From NCBI RefSeq assembly GCF_001885615.1, contig NZ_LSRN01000020.1:1-50551 (forward strand): a stretch of 50,551 bases of DNA, in the 5' to 3' direction. Numbering within the stretch: position 1 is the stretch's first letter; each line of letters starts with the position of its first letter. Both the position numbers and the translations under genes were made by a program. Source of the stretch: Alkalibacterium sp. 20 (lineage in GTDB: Bacteria; Bacillota; Bacilli; Lactobacillales; Carnobacteriaceae_A). Of this stretch, positions 1 through 8,178 are shown in pieces. The notes under the pieces are model-generated. The model saw only the letters and a program-made list of their open reading frames with translations. It had not been told where the DNA came from and made no database searches.

Positions 1-98
1 GAGTAGTGTTCAATCTTTAGAATAGCAATTTGAGACCGTTCTGAATAAGATAAGTGTTTTCCCTTACGTGCTGATGTGTTATCGTTAGAGTGCGTCAT
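1..98 (-). mobile_element. IS30-like transposase, N-terminal part, cut by window edge
   Basis: An open frame starts with ATG at position 98 and runs off the left edge, giving 32 residues with no stop. It begins MTHSNDNTSARKGKHLSYSE, followed by an RSQIAIL helix. An N-terminus with basic RKGKHLSY followed by ER.QI..L is typical of IS30-family transposases, where a helix-turn-helix DNA-binding domain opens the protein; this assignment is from memory of the family. An AGGATG-like ribosome-binding site lies a few bases before the ATG. The DDE catalytic core is outside the window, so it cannot be said whether the element is intact. Confidence 0.6.
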
Positions 99-123
99 GT
101 GAATTCATCCTGTCTATTGAGAG

Positions 124-201
124 TTAGCGGTAACTTCAATATAACATGAAATTCACATGGCGTTTTTTATATGTTAGCCTAAGCGGCTAACTTCATTATA
201 A
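124..201. repeat. Repeat-rich end region of the IS30-like element
   Basis: The stretch between the transposase start and fda holds two near-identical direct copies of AGCGG(C)TAACTTCA.TATAA at 126-144 and 182-201. It also holds a perfect 7-bp hairpin, GTTAGCC / GGCTAAC, at 173-191. This probably marks the terminal region of the insertion sequence, but the exact end and any target duplication cannot be set without the other terminus. The rest of 99-331 shows no gene. Confidence 0.4.
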
Positions 202-331
202 AATCCAGCGTTTTGATTAAATAGTGGAAAGGTATCTCTAAAATATAATTGAACTGAATTAAATGAGTTTTAAGGAACAGACGTTAGCAGGAATAAGGAG
301 ATTAATCTTTCGGTTGATGGTATTCGGTAGA

Positions 332-1234
332 TTAAATGATTTGATTTTTATTGACTGATGCGTCATAAATAGATTCAATTGCTTTTTTTAATGCGCTATT
401 AAATTCTTTTTCTGACTGGCCAACCCGTAAATCTTGAGATAATGCTCTTGAAAAACTGGCAATCATACCTTCATTATTTTTCAGTTTTTCGTTGGCTTCC
501 TCACGAGAATATCCACCTGATAATGCAACAACACGAACCACTCGAGGGTGTTCTATTGCTTCTTTATAAAGATTTGCAACATCAGGAAGGGTAAGTTTTA
601 ATATAACATTATAATCGTCAGATAACTTGTTTAAATGATTCATGATTTCTTCTTTCAGTAGGGTTTCTGCTTCTTCTTTTTCTTTGCTATGGATATCAAT
701 TTCTGGTTCAATAATAGGAACTAAGCCGGCATCCATGATTTTTTTAGCAATCTCAAACTGTTGGTCAAGGATCTCTCTGATTCCTTCTGGATTAGCTTTA
801 TGAATGACAGAACGCATTTTAGTACCAAAAATATTGCGCTGATTCGCACGTTCCAGCATGTTTTCCAGATTAGAAATCGGATTCATCATCTGGACACCCT
901 TAGCGATATCTGCTAAACCTTTATCCACTTTCAAGAAAGGTATGATTCCTTTTTCTTTTACTAGATAGTCTGCAGTATATTTGCCTTCAATTTTACTATC
1001 CATCGTTTGCTCGAATAAAATGGCTCCCAGTATAAAGTTGGAATCAAATGCTGGGGCTGTAATGACGCGTGTACGCATTTCATGAATAAGATCAAACATA
1101 TCATCTTCAGTTTCAAAGGCATTATCTGTCACTCCGTAGGCAGCTAGGGCTTTAGGTGTGCTGCCACCGCTTTGATCTAGGGCAGCTATGAAACCTTTAC
1201 CTTTTGACATTTTCTCAAAATGATTTGCTTTCAT
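332..1234 (-). CDS. fda: Class I fructose-bisphosphate aldolase
   Basis: This cytoplasmic glycolytic and gluconeogenic enzyme cleaves fructose 1,6-bisphosphate to dihydroxyacetone phosphate and glyceraldehyde 3-phosphate. At 300 residues it matches the staphylococcal Fda type of metal-independent aldolase. Visible family marks are [18 protein letters not shown] near residue 12, [12 protein letters not shown] near 171 and ILKLTLP at 211-217; Lys213 there is the expected Schiff-base lysine. The start is supported by AAAGGAGAG six bases before ATG. It stands alone on the minus strand, divergent from ysxC, with the IS30-like fragment beyond its 3' end. Confidence 0.93.
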   Translation of the reverse strand: MKANHFEKMSKGKGFIAALDQSGGSTPKALAAYGVTDNAFETEDDMFDLIHEMRTRVITAPAFDSNFILGAILFEQTMDSKIEGKYTADYLVKEKGIIPFLKVDKGLADIAKGVQMMNPISNLENMLERANQRNIFGTKMRSVIHKANPEGIREILDQQFEIAKKIMDAGLVPIIEPEIDIHSKEKEEAETLLKEEIMNHLNKLSDDYNVILKLTLPDVANLYKEAIEHPRVVRVVALSGGYSREEANEKLKNNEGMIASFSRALSQDLRVGQSEKEFNSALKKAIESIYDASVNKNQII

Positions 1235-1295
1235 TTATGTTCTCTCCTTTATATTTTTTAAAGTCAAATGCTGAAAAGAAAAATCTCCTAATGTT

Positions 1296-1301
1296 ATTTT
1301 A
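1296..1301 (-). promoter_or_regulatory. Possible extended -10 of fda
   Basis: On the minus strand the sequence TGATAAAAT gives TGn plus TAAAAT about 60 bases before the fda ATG. No good -35 hexamer is visible at the usual distance, so the call rests on the extended -10 alone. Confidence 0.35.
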
Positions 1302-1443
1302 TCACTAGTAAGCAAAATCATGTAGCAATGCACATTCTAGTGAATAGGATAAGAAAGACGTTGTTGGTTGAAATAAGTCCGACAAATTTAAAATGAGAGG
1401 TTGAAATTTGTGCTTAAACTGTGCAACTTTTCATGAGAGAAAG

Positions 1444-1467
1444 GATATAGATACAAGTATCTATATC
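1444..1467. promoter_or_regulatory. Palindromic operator-like element between fda and ysxC
   Basis: Two perfect 11-bp arms, GATATAGATAC (1444-1454) and GTATCTATATC (1457-1467), are separated by AA. No T-run follows, so it does not look like a terminator. It lies in the 357-bp divergent spacer, about 80 bp upstream of the ysxC -10. A related ACACTTGTATGT occurs at about 1475-1486. It is most likely a binding site for a dimeric regulator; the protein is unknown. Confidence 0.5.
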
Positions 1468-1544
1468 AAAACAGACACTTGTATGTAACACAGTACATAA
1501 TTGTAACTTTTTTTTAATGTTAACCTTTATGTTTTAGGAAAATA

Positions 1545-1553
1545 TGTTATACT
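1545..1553 (+). promoter_or_regulatory. Extended -10 promoter of ysxC
   Basis: TGT followed by TATACT (1548-1553) forms a consensus extended -10. The region 17 bp upstream (about 1525-1530) is only weakly -35-like, which is tolerated with an extended -10. The expected transcript start is near 1560, about 30 bases before the gene. Confidence 0.6.
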
Positions 1554-1591
1554 AACAAGTGTTTTATTAAATAAATTGAGGAGAGGTATGA

Positions 1592-2200
1592 ATGAATAGC
1601 GATAATATAAATTATGCTGAAATTACAATTAGTGCAGTTTCTCCTTCTCAATATCCAGAAGATGGCTTACCAGAAATCGTAATAGCAGGACGTTCTAATG
1701 TAGGGAAATCGTCATTTATAAATACAATGGTTAATCGAAAAAACTTGGCACGCACATCCGGTAAACCCGGAAAAACACGGACCTTGAATTTTTTTGATAT
1801 TGAAAAAGAACTCTTTTTCGTTGATGTTCCCGGTTATGGTTATGCAAAAGCTTCTAATGCAGAACAGGAAAAATGGGGACACATGATGGAGGATTACTTC
1901 GCGACAAGAGAAGAACTTGTTTTGGGTATATTGCTCATCGATTTTAGGCACCAACCATCAGAACATGATATGTTGATGTATGATTTTTATAAACACTACA
2001 ATGTACCGGTGTTTATCGTGGCTACAAAATCAGATAAGATTAAAAAGTCAAAACATAATAAATACGAAAGTATTATTAGGACAACTCTCAATATAGACCC
2101 TGCTGATAAGTTTTTCACCTTTTCTTCATTTACGAAGGAAGGACGTCAAGAAGTTTGGGATGCTATATTAGCTCACTTACCAAAGGATGATAGTGCATGA
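1592..2200 (+). CDS. ysxC: Ribosome biogenesis GTP-binding protein YsxC/EngB
   Basis: An essential GTPase of the Era/TrmE class needed for late assembly of the 50S subunit. G1 GRSNVGKS is at residues 33-40, G3 DVPG at 78-81, G4 TKSD near 146, and a G5-like SSF near 180; the 202-residue length is normal. The start is ATG 1592 with AGGAGAGG five bases before it. A nearer ATG at 1588 is out of frame and meets a stop after two codons. Its stop codon overlaps the next start (ATGA), so it is translationally coupled to the HemA-like gene, the same neighbour relation as ysxC-hemA in Bacillus. Confidence 0.95.
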   Translation: MNSDNINYAEITISAVSPSQYPEDGLPEIVIAGRSNVGKSSFINTMVNRKNLARTSGKPGKTRTLNFFDIEKELFFVDVPGYGYAKASNAEQEKWGHMMEDYFATREELVLGILLIDFRHQPSEHDMLMYDFYKHYNVPVFIVATKSDKIKKSKHNKYESIIRTTLNIDPADKFFTFSSFTKEGRQEVWDAILAHLPKDDSA

Positions 2201-3324
2201 AACTAATTATGTATGGTGTGAATCGAAATACTGTGTCTTGTGATGACGTTCATAAGTATAGTCTAAACAAAGCGATGCGTCTTAGTCATTTAAATGATAT
2301 AAGCACATTTGACGGAGTAGTTGAGCTGTTATTGGTTGCGACCAATAACAGAAATGAATATTATCTATATGTTGATGAAAAAACCTTTAAACATGGTGAT
2401 TTATTAAGATATTTATCTCGGCATACTGGAAAACCGTTAGAAGAGATTATTTTGGAGACGTATAGCATGTTTAACGATGATGTCACCAAGCACTTATTTG
2501 ATTTGACGAGTATTTTAGATGAAACACCAGAATCCATTAATTTTTTGGAACAAGCACTTTACGAGAGTATGGCATATGGAACCATTGGAAATGTTTTGTT
2601 CGAATTGTTTAATGCGGCCATAGATTTTTCATTATCACTTTATGATAAAGAGTCTTTATATCCTTTGATAAACGGAGAAGCGCCGAAAGCTATTCAAAAG
2701 CTAAGAAGTCACTATCCTGAAAAAAAAGATATCAATTATCTTATCATTGGTAATAATGAAATAATCACTCAATTGATGAAGTATCTAATTAGAGAATCTG
2801 GATCTTATTTAACCTTTCTTGAGAGAAATGAAAAATCCAGAGAGCTGATTAAAAATATTGACAACTGGTTAGCCTTAACGAATAATTTTGCATGGAAAAA
2901 CCATATCCAATCTGTCGATTTAGGTCAACTTGTTTATCGACTGTCGAAAGCAGATGTTGTGATTATTGGTTCAAGCATAAAAAACGCCTGGTTATCAAAT
3001 GAATTATTAGAAGACATGTATGAAATGAGACCAACTGCAAAAAGACAACTTATATTAGATTTAAGTGGCGCTCAGGATGAAACAGTTTTTTCTAACTATC
3101 CAACGCTGAGCTATACTCAAATTAATGATACTGTTGGGAGCGGTTATTCAAATGAAAAAATGGAAGTCGCTAAATCTTTTTATGATGAGTATTTAACAAA
3201 TCAGACGAATGATTTCATGATAAAATTCTATGAAATCGCCGAAGAGAAAATTACTCATATGCATGTAAATAAAGATGCCAATCATAATATAAGTTACGAA
3301 AAAAAAATAAGTTATAAGGTTTGA
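2197..3324 (+). CDS. Degenerate glutamyl-tRNA reductase (HemA-like), probably non-catalytic
   Basis: This 375-residue protein aligns by eye along most of GluTR. The start [12 protein letters not shown] corresponds to the HemA N-terminus. [14 protein letters not shown] (47-60) corresponds to the STCNRTE catalytic segment, with the nucleophilic Cys replaced by Asn50. HLFDLTSI, about 60 residues on, corresponds to HLF.VA.GL, but the GLDS..GE.QI motif is lost ([15 protein letters not shown]). LIIGNNEII replaces the GAGEM NADPH loop. It is shorter than Bacillus HemA, which has about 450 residues. It follows ysxC with a 4-nt ATGA overlap, exactly where Bacillus has hemA, and no hemXCDBL follows. 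The uninterrupted frame argues for selection on another role; function unknown. Confidence 0.75.
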   Translation: MKLIMYGVNRNTVSCDDVHKYSLNKAMRLSHLNDISTFDGVVELLLVATNNRNEYYLYVDEKTFKHGDLLRYLSRHTGKPLEEIILETYSMFNDDVTKHLFDLTSILDETPESINFLEQALYESMAYGTIGNVLFELFNAAIDFSLSLYDKESLYPLINGEAPKAIQKLRSHYPEKKDINYLIIGNNEIITQLMKYLIRESGSYLTFLERNEKSRELIKNIDNWLALTNNFAWKNHIQSVDLGQLVYRLSKADVVIIGSSIKNAWLSNELLEDMYEMRPTAKRQLILDLSGAQDETVFSNYPTLSYTQINDTVGSGYSNEKMEVAKSFYDEYLTNQTNDFMIKFYEIAEEKITHMHVNKDANHNISYEKKISYKV

Positions 3325-3355
3325 TAAGCATCATAAACCTTATGACTTATTTTTA
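3307..3355 (+). terminator. Intrinsic terminator of ysxC and HemA-like gene
   Basis: Arms ATAAGTTATAAGGTTT (3307-3322) and AAACCTTATGACTTAT (3335-3350) pair over 16 positions with one G-U, followed by T-rich sequence. The left arm is made of the last codons of the HemA-like gene. Confidence 0.85.
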
Positions 3356-3365
3356 TAATGAGTGT

Positions 3366-3603
3366 CAGAGAGAGAACCCTCAGTTTTAACTGAGAGATGA
3401 ATCTTGTTTAAGACACCTGATTTGGGTATGATATTTATAGTAGCTAAAGACGCTACCCAAGTCTGGACCGACTAAAACAAGCTGAATATTGGCTCTGGAT
3501 GAGCCTTGGAAAACTAGTCTAAACTGCTGTCTACAAGTTGAAATGCTACGCGGACAAGTCATGGCTGTTCCCAGAAGCTCGGTACTTCGGTGCCGATGCA
3601 GTT
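3366..3603 (+). ncRNA. Candidate structured RNA upstream of obgE, unassigned
   Basis: No convincing gene lies in 3325-3690, but the plus strand has many complementary segments. These are CTCAGTT/AACTGAG (3379-3394), CTTGTTTA/TAAAACAAG (3403-3410 with 3473-3481), AGAC/GTCT (3411-3414 with 3461-3464), TTGG/CCAA (3422-3425 with 3457-3460), GTAGC/GCTAC (3440-3456), GGCTC/GAGCC (3491-3505), AACTGC/GCAGTT (3522-3527 with 3598-3603), and TCGGTAC/GTGCCGA closed by a UUCG tetraloop (3579-3596). A perfect TATAAT at 3354-3359 would start RNA near 3366, though no good -35 is visible. Conserved pieces of RNase P RNA, tmRNA, SRP RNA and T-box were looked for and not seen. It may be a free RNA or an obgE leader. 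Confidence 0.55.
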
Positions 3604-3624
3604 CACAGTAAATCCAATTAGATA

Positions 3625-3671
3625 TCAACTGTCATTTAGTGTAAAATGAATAGATGACAGTTGAGTGTTTT
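3625..3671 (+). promoter_or_regulatory. Inverted repeat before obgE (terminator or attenuator-like)
   Basis: Perfect 10-bp arms TCAACTGTCA (3625-3634) and TGACAGTTGA (3655-3664) are followed by GTGTTTTA. It could end the upstream structured RNA or gate read-through into obgE. A TAAAAT at 3642-3647 in the loop could be an obgE -10, but its -35 is poor. Confidence 0.5.
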
Positions 3672-3690
3672 ATAGAAAGAAGGAATATAA

Positions 3691-4992
3691 GTGTCAATGT
3701 TTTTAGATCAAGTTAAAGTAAGTGTAAAGGCCGGCAGTGGTGGAGATGGCATGGTGACTTTCAGACGAGAAAAATATATTCCTGACGGTGGACCGGCAGG
3801 CGGAGATGGTGGAGCAGGCGGAGACGTCATTTTCATCGTAGATGAAGGATTAAGAACGCTGATGGACTTCCGTTATAATCGTCATTTTAAAGCGAAACAT
3901 GGCGAAAACGGCATGTCGAAAGGTATGCATGGTAGAGGAGCAAAAGATTTATACGTGAAAGTTCCCCCAGGCACAATTGTTAAAGATGCTGTCACAGGGA
4001 CTATGTATGCAGACTTAACAGATAACGGGCAAAAAGCAGTAATCGTTAAAGGTGGACGCGGAGGTAGAGGCAACATCCGGTTTGCATCACCTAGTAATCC
4101 TGCACCTGAAATAGCAGAAAACGGTGAACCCGGAGAAGACAGAGAAATTGAACTGGAATTAAAAGTGTTGGCAGACGTAGGCTTAATAGGCTTTCCTTCT
4201 GTTGGGAAATCAACGTTATTATCTGTTGTTTCTGCAGCACGTCCTAAGATCGGAGCATATCATTTCACAACGCTTGTACCGAATCTAGGAATGGTTAATA
4301 CAGAAGATGGTAGAAGTTTCGTTTTGGCAGATATGCCTGGGTTAATTGAGGGTGCATCGCAAGGTGTCGGTTTAGGGATCGAATTCTTAAGACATATTGA
4401 AAGAACGCGCGTATTGTTACATGTGATAGATATGAGTGGGGTTGAAGGCAGAAGTCCTATTGACGATTACTTTACAATTAATGAAGAATTGGAACAGTAT
4501 GACTTGAAATTACGTGAACGTCCTCAGTTAGTCATCGCCAACAAAATGGATATGCCTAAATCTGAAGAAAATCTTGCGAAATTTAAAAAAGAACTAGAAA
4601 AAGCAAACGAAGATGTAGAAGTTTTTGAAGTATCTGCACTTACTCAAAAAGGCTTGAATACTGTCATGTCTCGCACCGTAGATTTACTGGAAACAACACC
4701 AGAATTTCCAATGTATGAAGACGAAACAGACAAAGAAGAAAGAGTTTTATATAAATTCATACCAGAAAATAAAAATTATTCAATCACGAGAGAACCTGAT
4801 GGTACATGGGTTATAGCTGGAGAGAAAATTGAAAAATTATATAAAATGACTAACTTCCAATTTGATGAATCTGTTATGCGCTTTGCACGCCAACTTAGAG
4901 GGATGGGTATTGATCAAGCTCTTAGAGACCGTGGTGCAGAAAATGGCGATATAGTAAGAATAGATGATTATGAGTTCAATTTTGTAGAATAA
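3691..4992 (+). CDS. obgE: GTPase Obg/CgtA
   Basis: An essential GTPase linking 50S assembly with stress and growth control. The glycine-rich Obg fold fills residues 1 to about 158 ([23 protein letters not shown]). The G domain follows with G1 [13 protein letters not shown] and NKMD. The C-terminal OCT domain ends [13 protein letters not shown]. At 433 residues it has the usual Firmicutes length. The start is GTG 3691, with AGAAGGAA five bases upstream; an ATG two codons later is spaced less well. It is followed closely by rnz (20 bp), so the two are probably co-transcribed. Confidence 0.95.
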   Translation: MSMFLDQVKVSVKAGSGGDGMVTFRREKYIPDGGPAGGDGGAGGDVIFIVDEGLRTLMDFRYNRHFKAKHGENGMSKGMHGRGAKDLYVKVPPGTIVKDAVTGTMYADLTDNGQKAVIVKGGRGGRGNIRFASPSNPAPEIAENGEPGEDREIELELKVLADVGLIGFPSVGKSTLLSVVSAARPKIGAYHFTTLVPNLGMVNTEDGRSFVLADMPGLIEGASQGVGLGIEFLRHIERTRVLLHVIDMSGVEGRSPIDDYFTINEELEQYDLKLRERPQLVIANKMDMPKSEENLAKFKKELEKANEDVEVFEVSALTQKGLNTVMSRTVDLLETTPEFPMYEDETDKEERVLYKFIPENKNYSITREPDGTWVIAGEKIEKLYKMTNFQFDESVMRFARQLRGMGIDQALRDRGAENGDIVRIDDYEFNFVE

Positions 4993-5012
4993 AAGAAGTA
5001 AAGGATTGGCAT

Positions 5013-5951
5013 ATGGAATTATTATTTTTAGGAACAGGATCAGGGGTCCCCGCTAAGCATCGAAATGTCTCAAGCATGATGTTGAAGTTATTGGATGAAA
5101 GAAATGCTACGTGGTTATTCGATTGTGGAGAAGCAACCCAGCAGCAAATATTGAATACGACTATAAAGCCAAGAAAAATCGAAAAAATATTTATTACACA
5201 TATGCATGGTGATCATATTTTTGGTCTTCCGGGTCTTTTAAGTAGTCGGGCATTTCAAGGTGGAGAGTCACCCATAACAATTTATGGTCCTAAAGGAATT
5301 AAACAGTATGTAACCATGTCTTTAAAACTTTCACAATCTCATATTAGATATGGCATTCGGTTTGTTGAAATTGAAAATGAAGGGATAATCTTTGAGGACA
5401 GTCAGTTTGTGGTTACAACTAAACGATTGCAACATGGTATTCCTTCATTTGGATATAGAATTGTTGAGAAAGATCGAGAAGGAGAACTCATGGCTGATAA
5501 ACTTCAAGCCATTGGGGTTCCTTTTGGACCTATGTTCGGTAAATTAAAAAAAGGTGAAACGATCGTATTAGAAGATGGCCAAGAAATCAACGGTGAAAAC
5601 TTCGTTGGTCCTAAACAAAAAGGTCGGATCGTTACAATTCTTGGCGATACTAAATTCAGCTTGAAGAGTGTCGAGCTAGCAGAAAATGCTGATGTACTGG
5701 TTCATGAAAGTACTTTTATTCATTCCGATATGGAATTAGCGCATAGTTACAATCATTCTACAAACCTTGAAGCTGTTGCAGTTGCACAAAAAGCCAAGGC
5801 TTCAAAACTTTTATTGACACATATTAGTGCAAGATACCTCTATGCTGATAGTAAATTAATGCAGAAAGAAGCACAAAACCTCTTTCCAAATGCATTCGTG
5901 ATGAGTGATTTTACTGAAGTTTCTATTCCATTAAAAGAGACGAGGAATTAG
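5013..5951 (+). CDS. rnz: Ribonuclease Z
   Basis: A zinc-dependent endonuclease of the metallo-beta-lactamase fold that removes 3' trailers from tRNA precursors lacking encoded CCA. The metal motif HMHGDH is at residues 63-68, with further ligand regions ILGDTK and LLTHISARY near the C-terminus. At 312 residues it is the short bacterial form. AAAGGATTGGCAT precedes the ATG. Its stop codon abuts the next start with no spacer, suggesting coupled translation with the SDR gene. Confidence 0.94.
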   Translation: MELLFLGTGSGVPAKHRNVSSMMLKLLDERNATWLFDCGEATQQQILNTTIKPRKIEKIFITHMHGDHIFGLPGLLSSRAFQGGESPITIYGPKGIKQYVTMSLKLSQSHIRYGIRFVEIENEGIIFEDSQFVVTTKRLQHGIPSFGYRIVEKDREGELMADKLQAIGVPFGPMFGKLKKGETIVLEDGQEINGENFVGPKQKGRIVTILGDTKFSLKSVELAENADVLVHESTFIHSDMELAHSYNHSTNLEAVAVAQKAKASKLLLTHISARYLYADSKLMQKEAQNLFPNAFVMSDFTEVSIPLKETRN

Positions 5952-6743
5952 ATGAAATCATTAAAAGATAAAGTTGTCTGGGTCACTGGTGCTTCATCGG
6001 GCATAGGTGAAGCGCTTGCCTATGGTCTAGCCCGTAAAGGAGCTACCCTGATACTCAGTGCAAGACGAAAAGATCAGTTAGAGCGGGTCAAAAAAGAATG
6101 TGTAGATCGATATGGTGTAAATGTCATCGTCTGTCCCTTAGATGTTTCTAATTTGAGTGAAATAGATCGCGTCGTTGATGTCCTTTATTCAAAACTTAAT
6201 AAAATAGATGTATTGATAAATAATGCGGGTTATGGTCTTTCAGAGAAATTCATTGATTGTGATTTTTCTGAAGTTGAAAACATGTTCAAAGTTAATGTTT
6301 TAGGCTTGATGTACTTATCCCAATGTGTGGCTAGAAATATGGCAAAGCATGAATCCGGTCATATTATCAATGTTGCTTCAATTGCCGGTAAAGTTGCGAC
6401 ACCAAAGTCAGCAGTTTATTCATCAACTAAGTTTGCAGTATTAGGATTTAGTAACGCGCTAAGATTAGAACTCAAGGAGCACAATATTCAGGTTACAACT
6501 ATAAATCCTGGCCCCGTTGATACCGCATTTTTTGATAAATTCGATCCAGAAGGCAGCTATCTCGAAAAAGTAGAATCTTTAGTTTTAACGCCTGAAGTAG
6601 TAGCTGAAAAAACAATTAAAGTAATTGGCACCAATAAAAGGGAAGTCAACTTGCCAGTAATGTTGGAATTCTCATCAAGATTTTATTCATTGTTTCCTTC
6701 AATTGGCGATTTTTTTATTGAGCATTTATTTGATAAGAAATGA
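5952..6743 (+). CDS. Short-chain dehydrogenase/reductase (YqjQ-like)
   Basis: A classical SDR oxidoreductase on a Rossmann fold. The cofactor loop TGASSGIG is at residues 12-19, NNAG at 90-93 and catalytic Ser143, Tyr156 and Lys160 (YSSTK) follow. Arg residues after beta-2 (ARRKD) suggest NADP(H). The 263-residue length is normal. Bacillus has yqjQ in the same general neighbourhood as rnz, so it is probably the same orthologous group; the substrate is unknown. It follows rnz directly, with the rnz message supplying the ribosome-binding site (GAGACGAGG). Confidence 0.88.
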   Translation: MKSLKDKVVWVTGASSGIGEALAYGLARKGATLILSARRKDQLERVKKECVDRYGVNVIVCPLDVSNLSEIDRVVDVLYSKLNKIDVLINNAGYGLSEKFIDCDFSEVENMFKVNVLGLMYLSQCVARNMAKHESGHIINVASIAGKVATPKSAVYSSTKFAVLGFSNALRLELKEHNIQVTTINPGPVDTAFFDKFDPEGSYLEKVESLVLTPEVVAEKTIKVIGTNKREVNLPVMLEFSSRFYSLFPSIGDFFIEHLFDKK

Positions 6744-6817
6744 TATATATTAATGTAATAAATACGAACTATATGTTATTCTTAATTATAACAAATGATG
6801 TATAGGAGGAATATTCA

Positions 6818-7174
6818 ATGAAAAAACAATGGAGTATGGTTGGGGCAATTGTATTATTCTTAGGTGTCGCTATTTTATCTGTATTAAATGTTGATCCTGT
6901 TCCAGTCAATTTTGGATTTGCTGTAGTTGAGTGGCCATTAATCGTTATTATTTTTGTGTCAGTCTTACTTGGGGCGTTAATTGCGACGCTTCTATCAACG
7001 TATAAGATGTTTGCAGATCAACGTAAGAGTAACCATCAAAAATCCGATAGTTCTTCAAGGACATCTGAAACACCGTCTAAAAGAAAAACACGTTCAGGTA
7101 AAAAAGAACTTGATAAAGTTCAGAATGACAAAGTTGATACAGAGTCGCAATCAAAAAACGATGATATATTGTAA
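6818..7174 (+). CDS. LapA-domain membrane protein (YrvD-like)
   Basis: A 118-residue protein with two hydrophobic membrane segments, at about residues 6-26 and 38-62, and a very hydrophilic Lys/Ser-rich cytoplasmic tail. This is the LapA/DUF1049 architecture. In Bacillus a similar protein, YrvD, lies near recJ and apt, as here. The role in Gram-positives is unknown. An AGGAGGAA ribosome-binding site precedes ATG. A gap of 74 bp separates it from the SDR gene without a clear terminator. Confidence 0.75.
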   Translation: MKKQWSMVGAIVLFLGVAILSVLNVDPVPVNFGFAVVEWPLIVIIFVSVLLGALIATLLSTYKMFADQRKSNHQKSDSSSRTSETPSKRKTRSGKKELDKVQNDKVDTESQSKNDDIL

Positions 7175-7210
7175 TATAATAGCCTGTCAATTTAAGTAGG
7201 GGGTAAAAGT

Positions 7211-8074
7211 ATGAATGATAATAAAATTGCTATTCTAACTGATTCGGGTTCGGATGTACCTCAAGAGATAAAAGAAAAATACAATGTAAAAGTAATCCCA
7301 TTAAAAATAATTTTTAACGATGGTGAATATATTGATAAGGTAACCATTACGGCTGAAGAAGTTTATCAGCGTATGGATAAAGAAATTCCAAAAACTTCTT
7401 TGCCTGACGGTGAAACGATCAAAGAGATGTTTGATGGAATCAAAGCTGAAGGTTACGAAAAAGTTTTAGCTATTACTATATCAAGTGGTCTAAGTGGGAC
7501 CAATAATATGGTTCGTGTGGTTGCTGAGCAATATGACGGATTAGATATATTCGTTCTAGATACAAAAAATATTGGTATTGCTTCTGGATTTACAGTTGCC
7601 GAAGCAGCATTGCAAGTGGACCGTGGTGTAGATTGGGAAACCTTGAAAGTGAATTTGACAGAAGGTATCGAAAAAGCGAAAGTCTTTTTCTATGTGCCTA
7701 CATTGGAATATTTGCAAAAAGGTGGAAGAATCGGTTTAGTTCAATCTGTTGTTGGAAGCATGATGAATTTGAAACCAATTATTACCTGTAACGAGGAAGG
7801 TATTTATCATACTGTTGCTAAAGTTAGAGGTAAAACTAAATCAATCAAAAAAACAATTGATTTAGTTGAAGATTTTGCCAAAGGTTCCGAGAAATATAAT
7901 CTAGCTATTGCCTATGGTGGTGAAACAGCCCGTGAAGAGGCTGAAGATATTCGTGAAGAAATGAAAATTAAATTACCAAATTACGAACATTTCTTTTATG
8001 ATCAAATAAGTCCTGCCTTAGGTGTTCATACCGGACCCGGATTAATCGGTATTGGCGTTCAAATACTTGATTAA
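7211..8074 (+). CDS. DegV family fatty-acid-binding protein
   Basis: DegV/FakB-type proteins bind a fatty acid and present it to the FakA kinase for phosphorylation and entry into phospholipid synthesis. Family features are ILTDSGSDVP at the N-terminus, SSGLSGT near residue 97, ARVGGRIG-like LQKGGRIGL near 171, and a C-terminal HTGPGLIGIG. The 287-residue length is normal. AGGGGG lies before ATG. A strong terminator ends the unit just downstream. Which FakB class it belongs to cannot be told from the sequence alone. Confidence 0.9.
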   Translation: MNDNKIAILTDSGSDVPQEIKEKYNVKVIPLKIIFNDGEYIDKVTITAEEVYQRMDKEIPKTSLPDGETIKEMFDGIKAEGYEKVLAITISSGLSGTNNMVRVVAEQYDGLDIFVLDTKNIGIASGFTVAEAALQVDRGVDWETLKVNLTEGIEKAKVFFYVPTLEYLQKGGRIGLVQSVVGSMMNLKPIITCNEEGIYHTVAKVRGKTKSIKKTIDLVEDFAKGSEKYNLAIAYGGETAREEAEDIREEMKIKLPNYEHFFYDQISPALGVHTGPGLIGIGVQILD

Positions 8075-8096
8075 TATTGGCTAACTTAAAATTTAA

Positions 8097-8138
8097 ACAA
8101 GATACAATAAAGTCTTCCTTTATTGTATCTTGTTTTTT
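8097..8138 (+). terminator. Intrinsic terminator after degV-family gene
   Basis: A perfect 15-bp stem, ACAAGATACAATAAA (8097-8111) with TTTATTGTATCTTGT (8119-8133), is followed by a run of T. Confidence 0.95.
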
Positions 8139-8146
8139 GTTATAAT
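8138..8146 (+). promoter_or_regulatory. Extended -10 promoter of recJ
   Basis: TGT followed by a perfect TATAAT (8141-8146) gives an extended -10 immediately after the preceding terminator. Transcription should begin near 8153. That puts a GTG at 8155 at the transcript's very 5' end and favours ATG 8179 as the recJ start. Confidence 0.7.
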
Positions 8147-8178
8147 TAAGCTCTGTGAGTAATACGAGGAGTGACAGG

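Noticed and set aside
3366-3620. RNase P RNA, tmRNA, SRP RNA or T-box leader
   Set aside because: The conserved cores of these families (for example GAAAGUCC, the T-box UGGNACCGCG, the tmRNA tRNA-like ends, the SRP tip) were searched for on both strands by eye and not found.
3386-3628. An 80-codon minus-strand frame in the gap before obgE
   Set aside because: The composition is not protein-like, it lacks a ribosome-binding site, and the region is better explained as structured RNA on the plus strand.
6981-7199. A 72-codon plus-strand frame overlapping lapA
   Set aside because: It is an out-of-frame reading of the lysine-rich LapA tail and has no family features.
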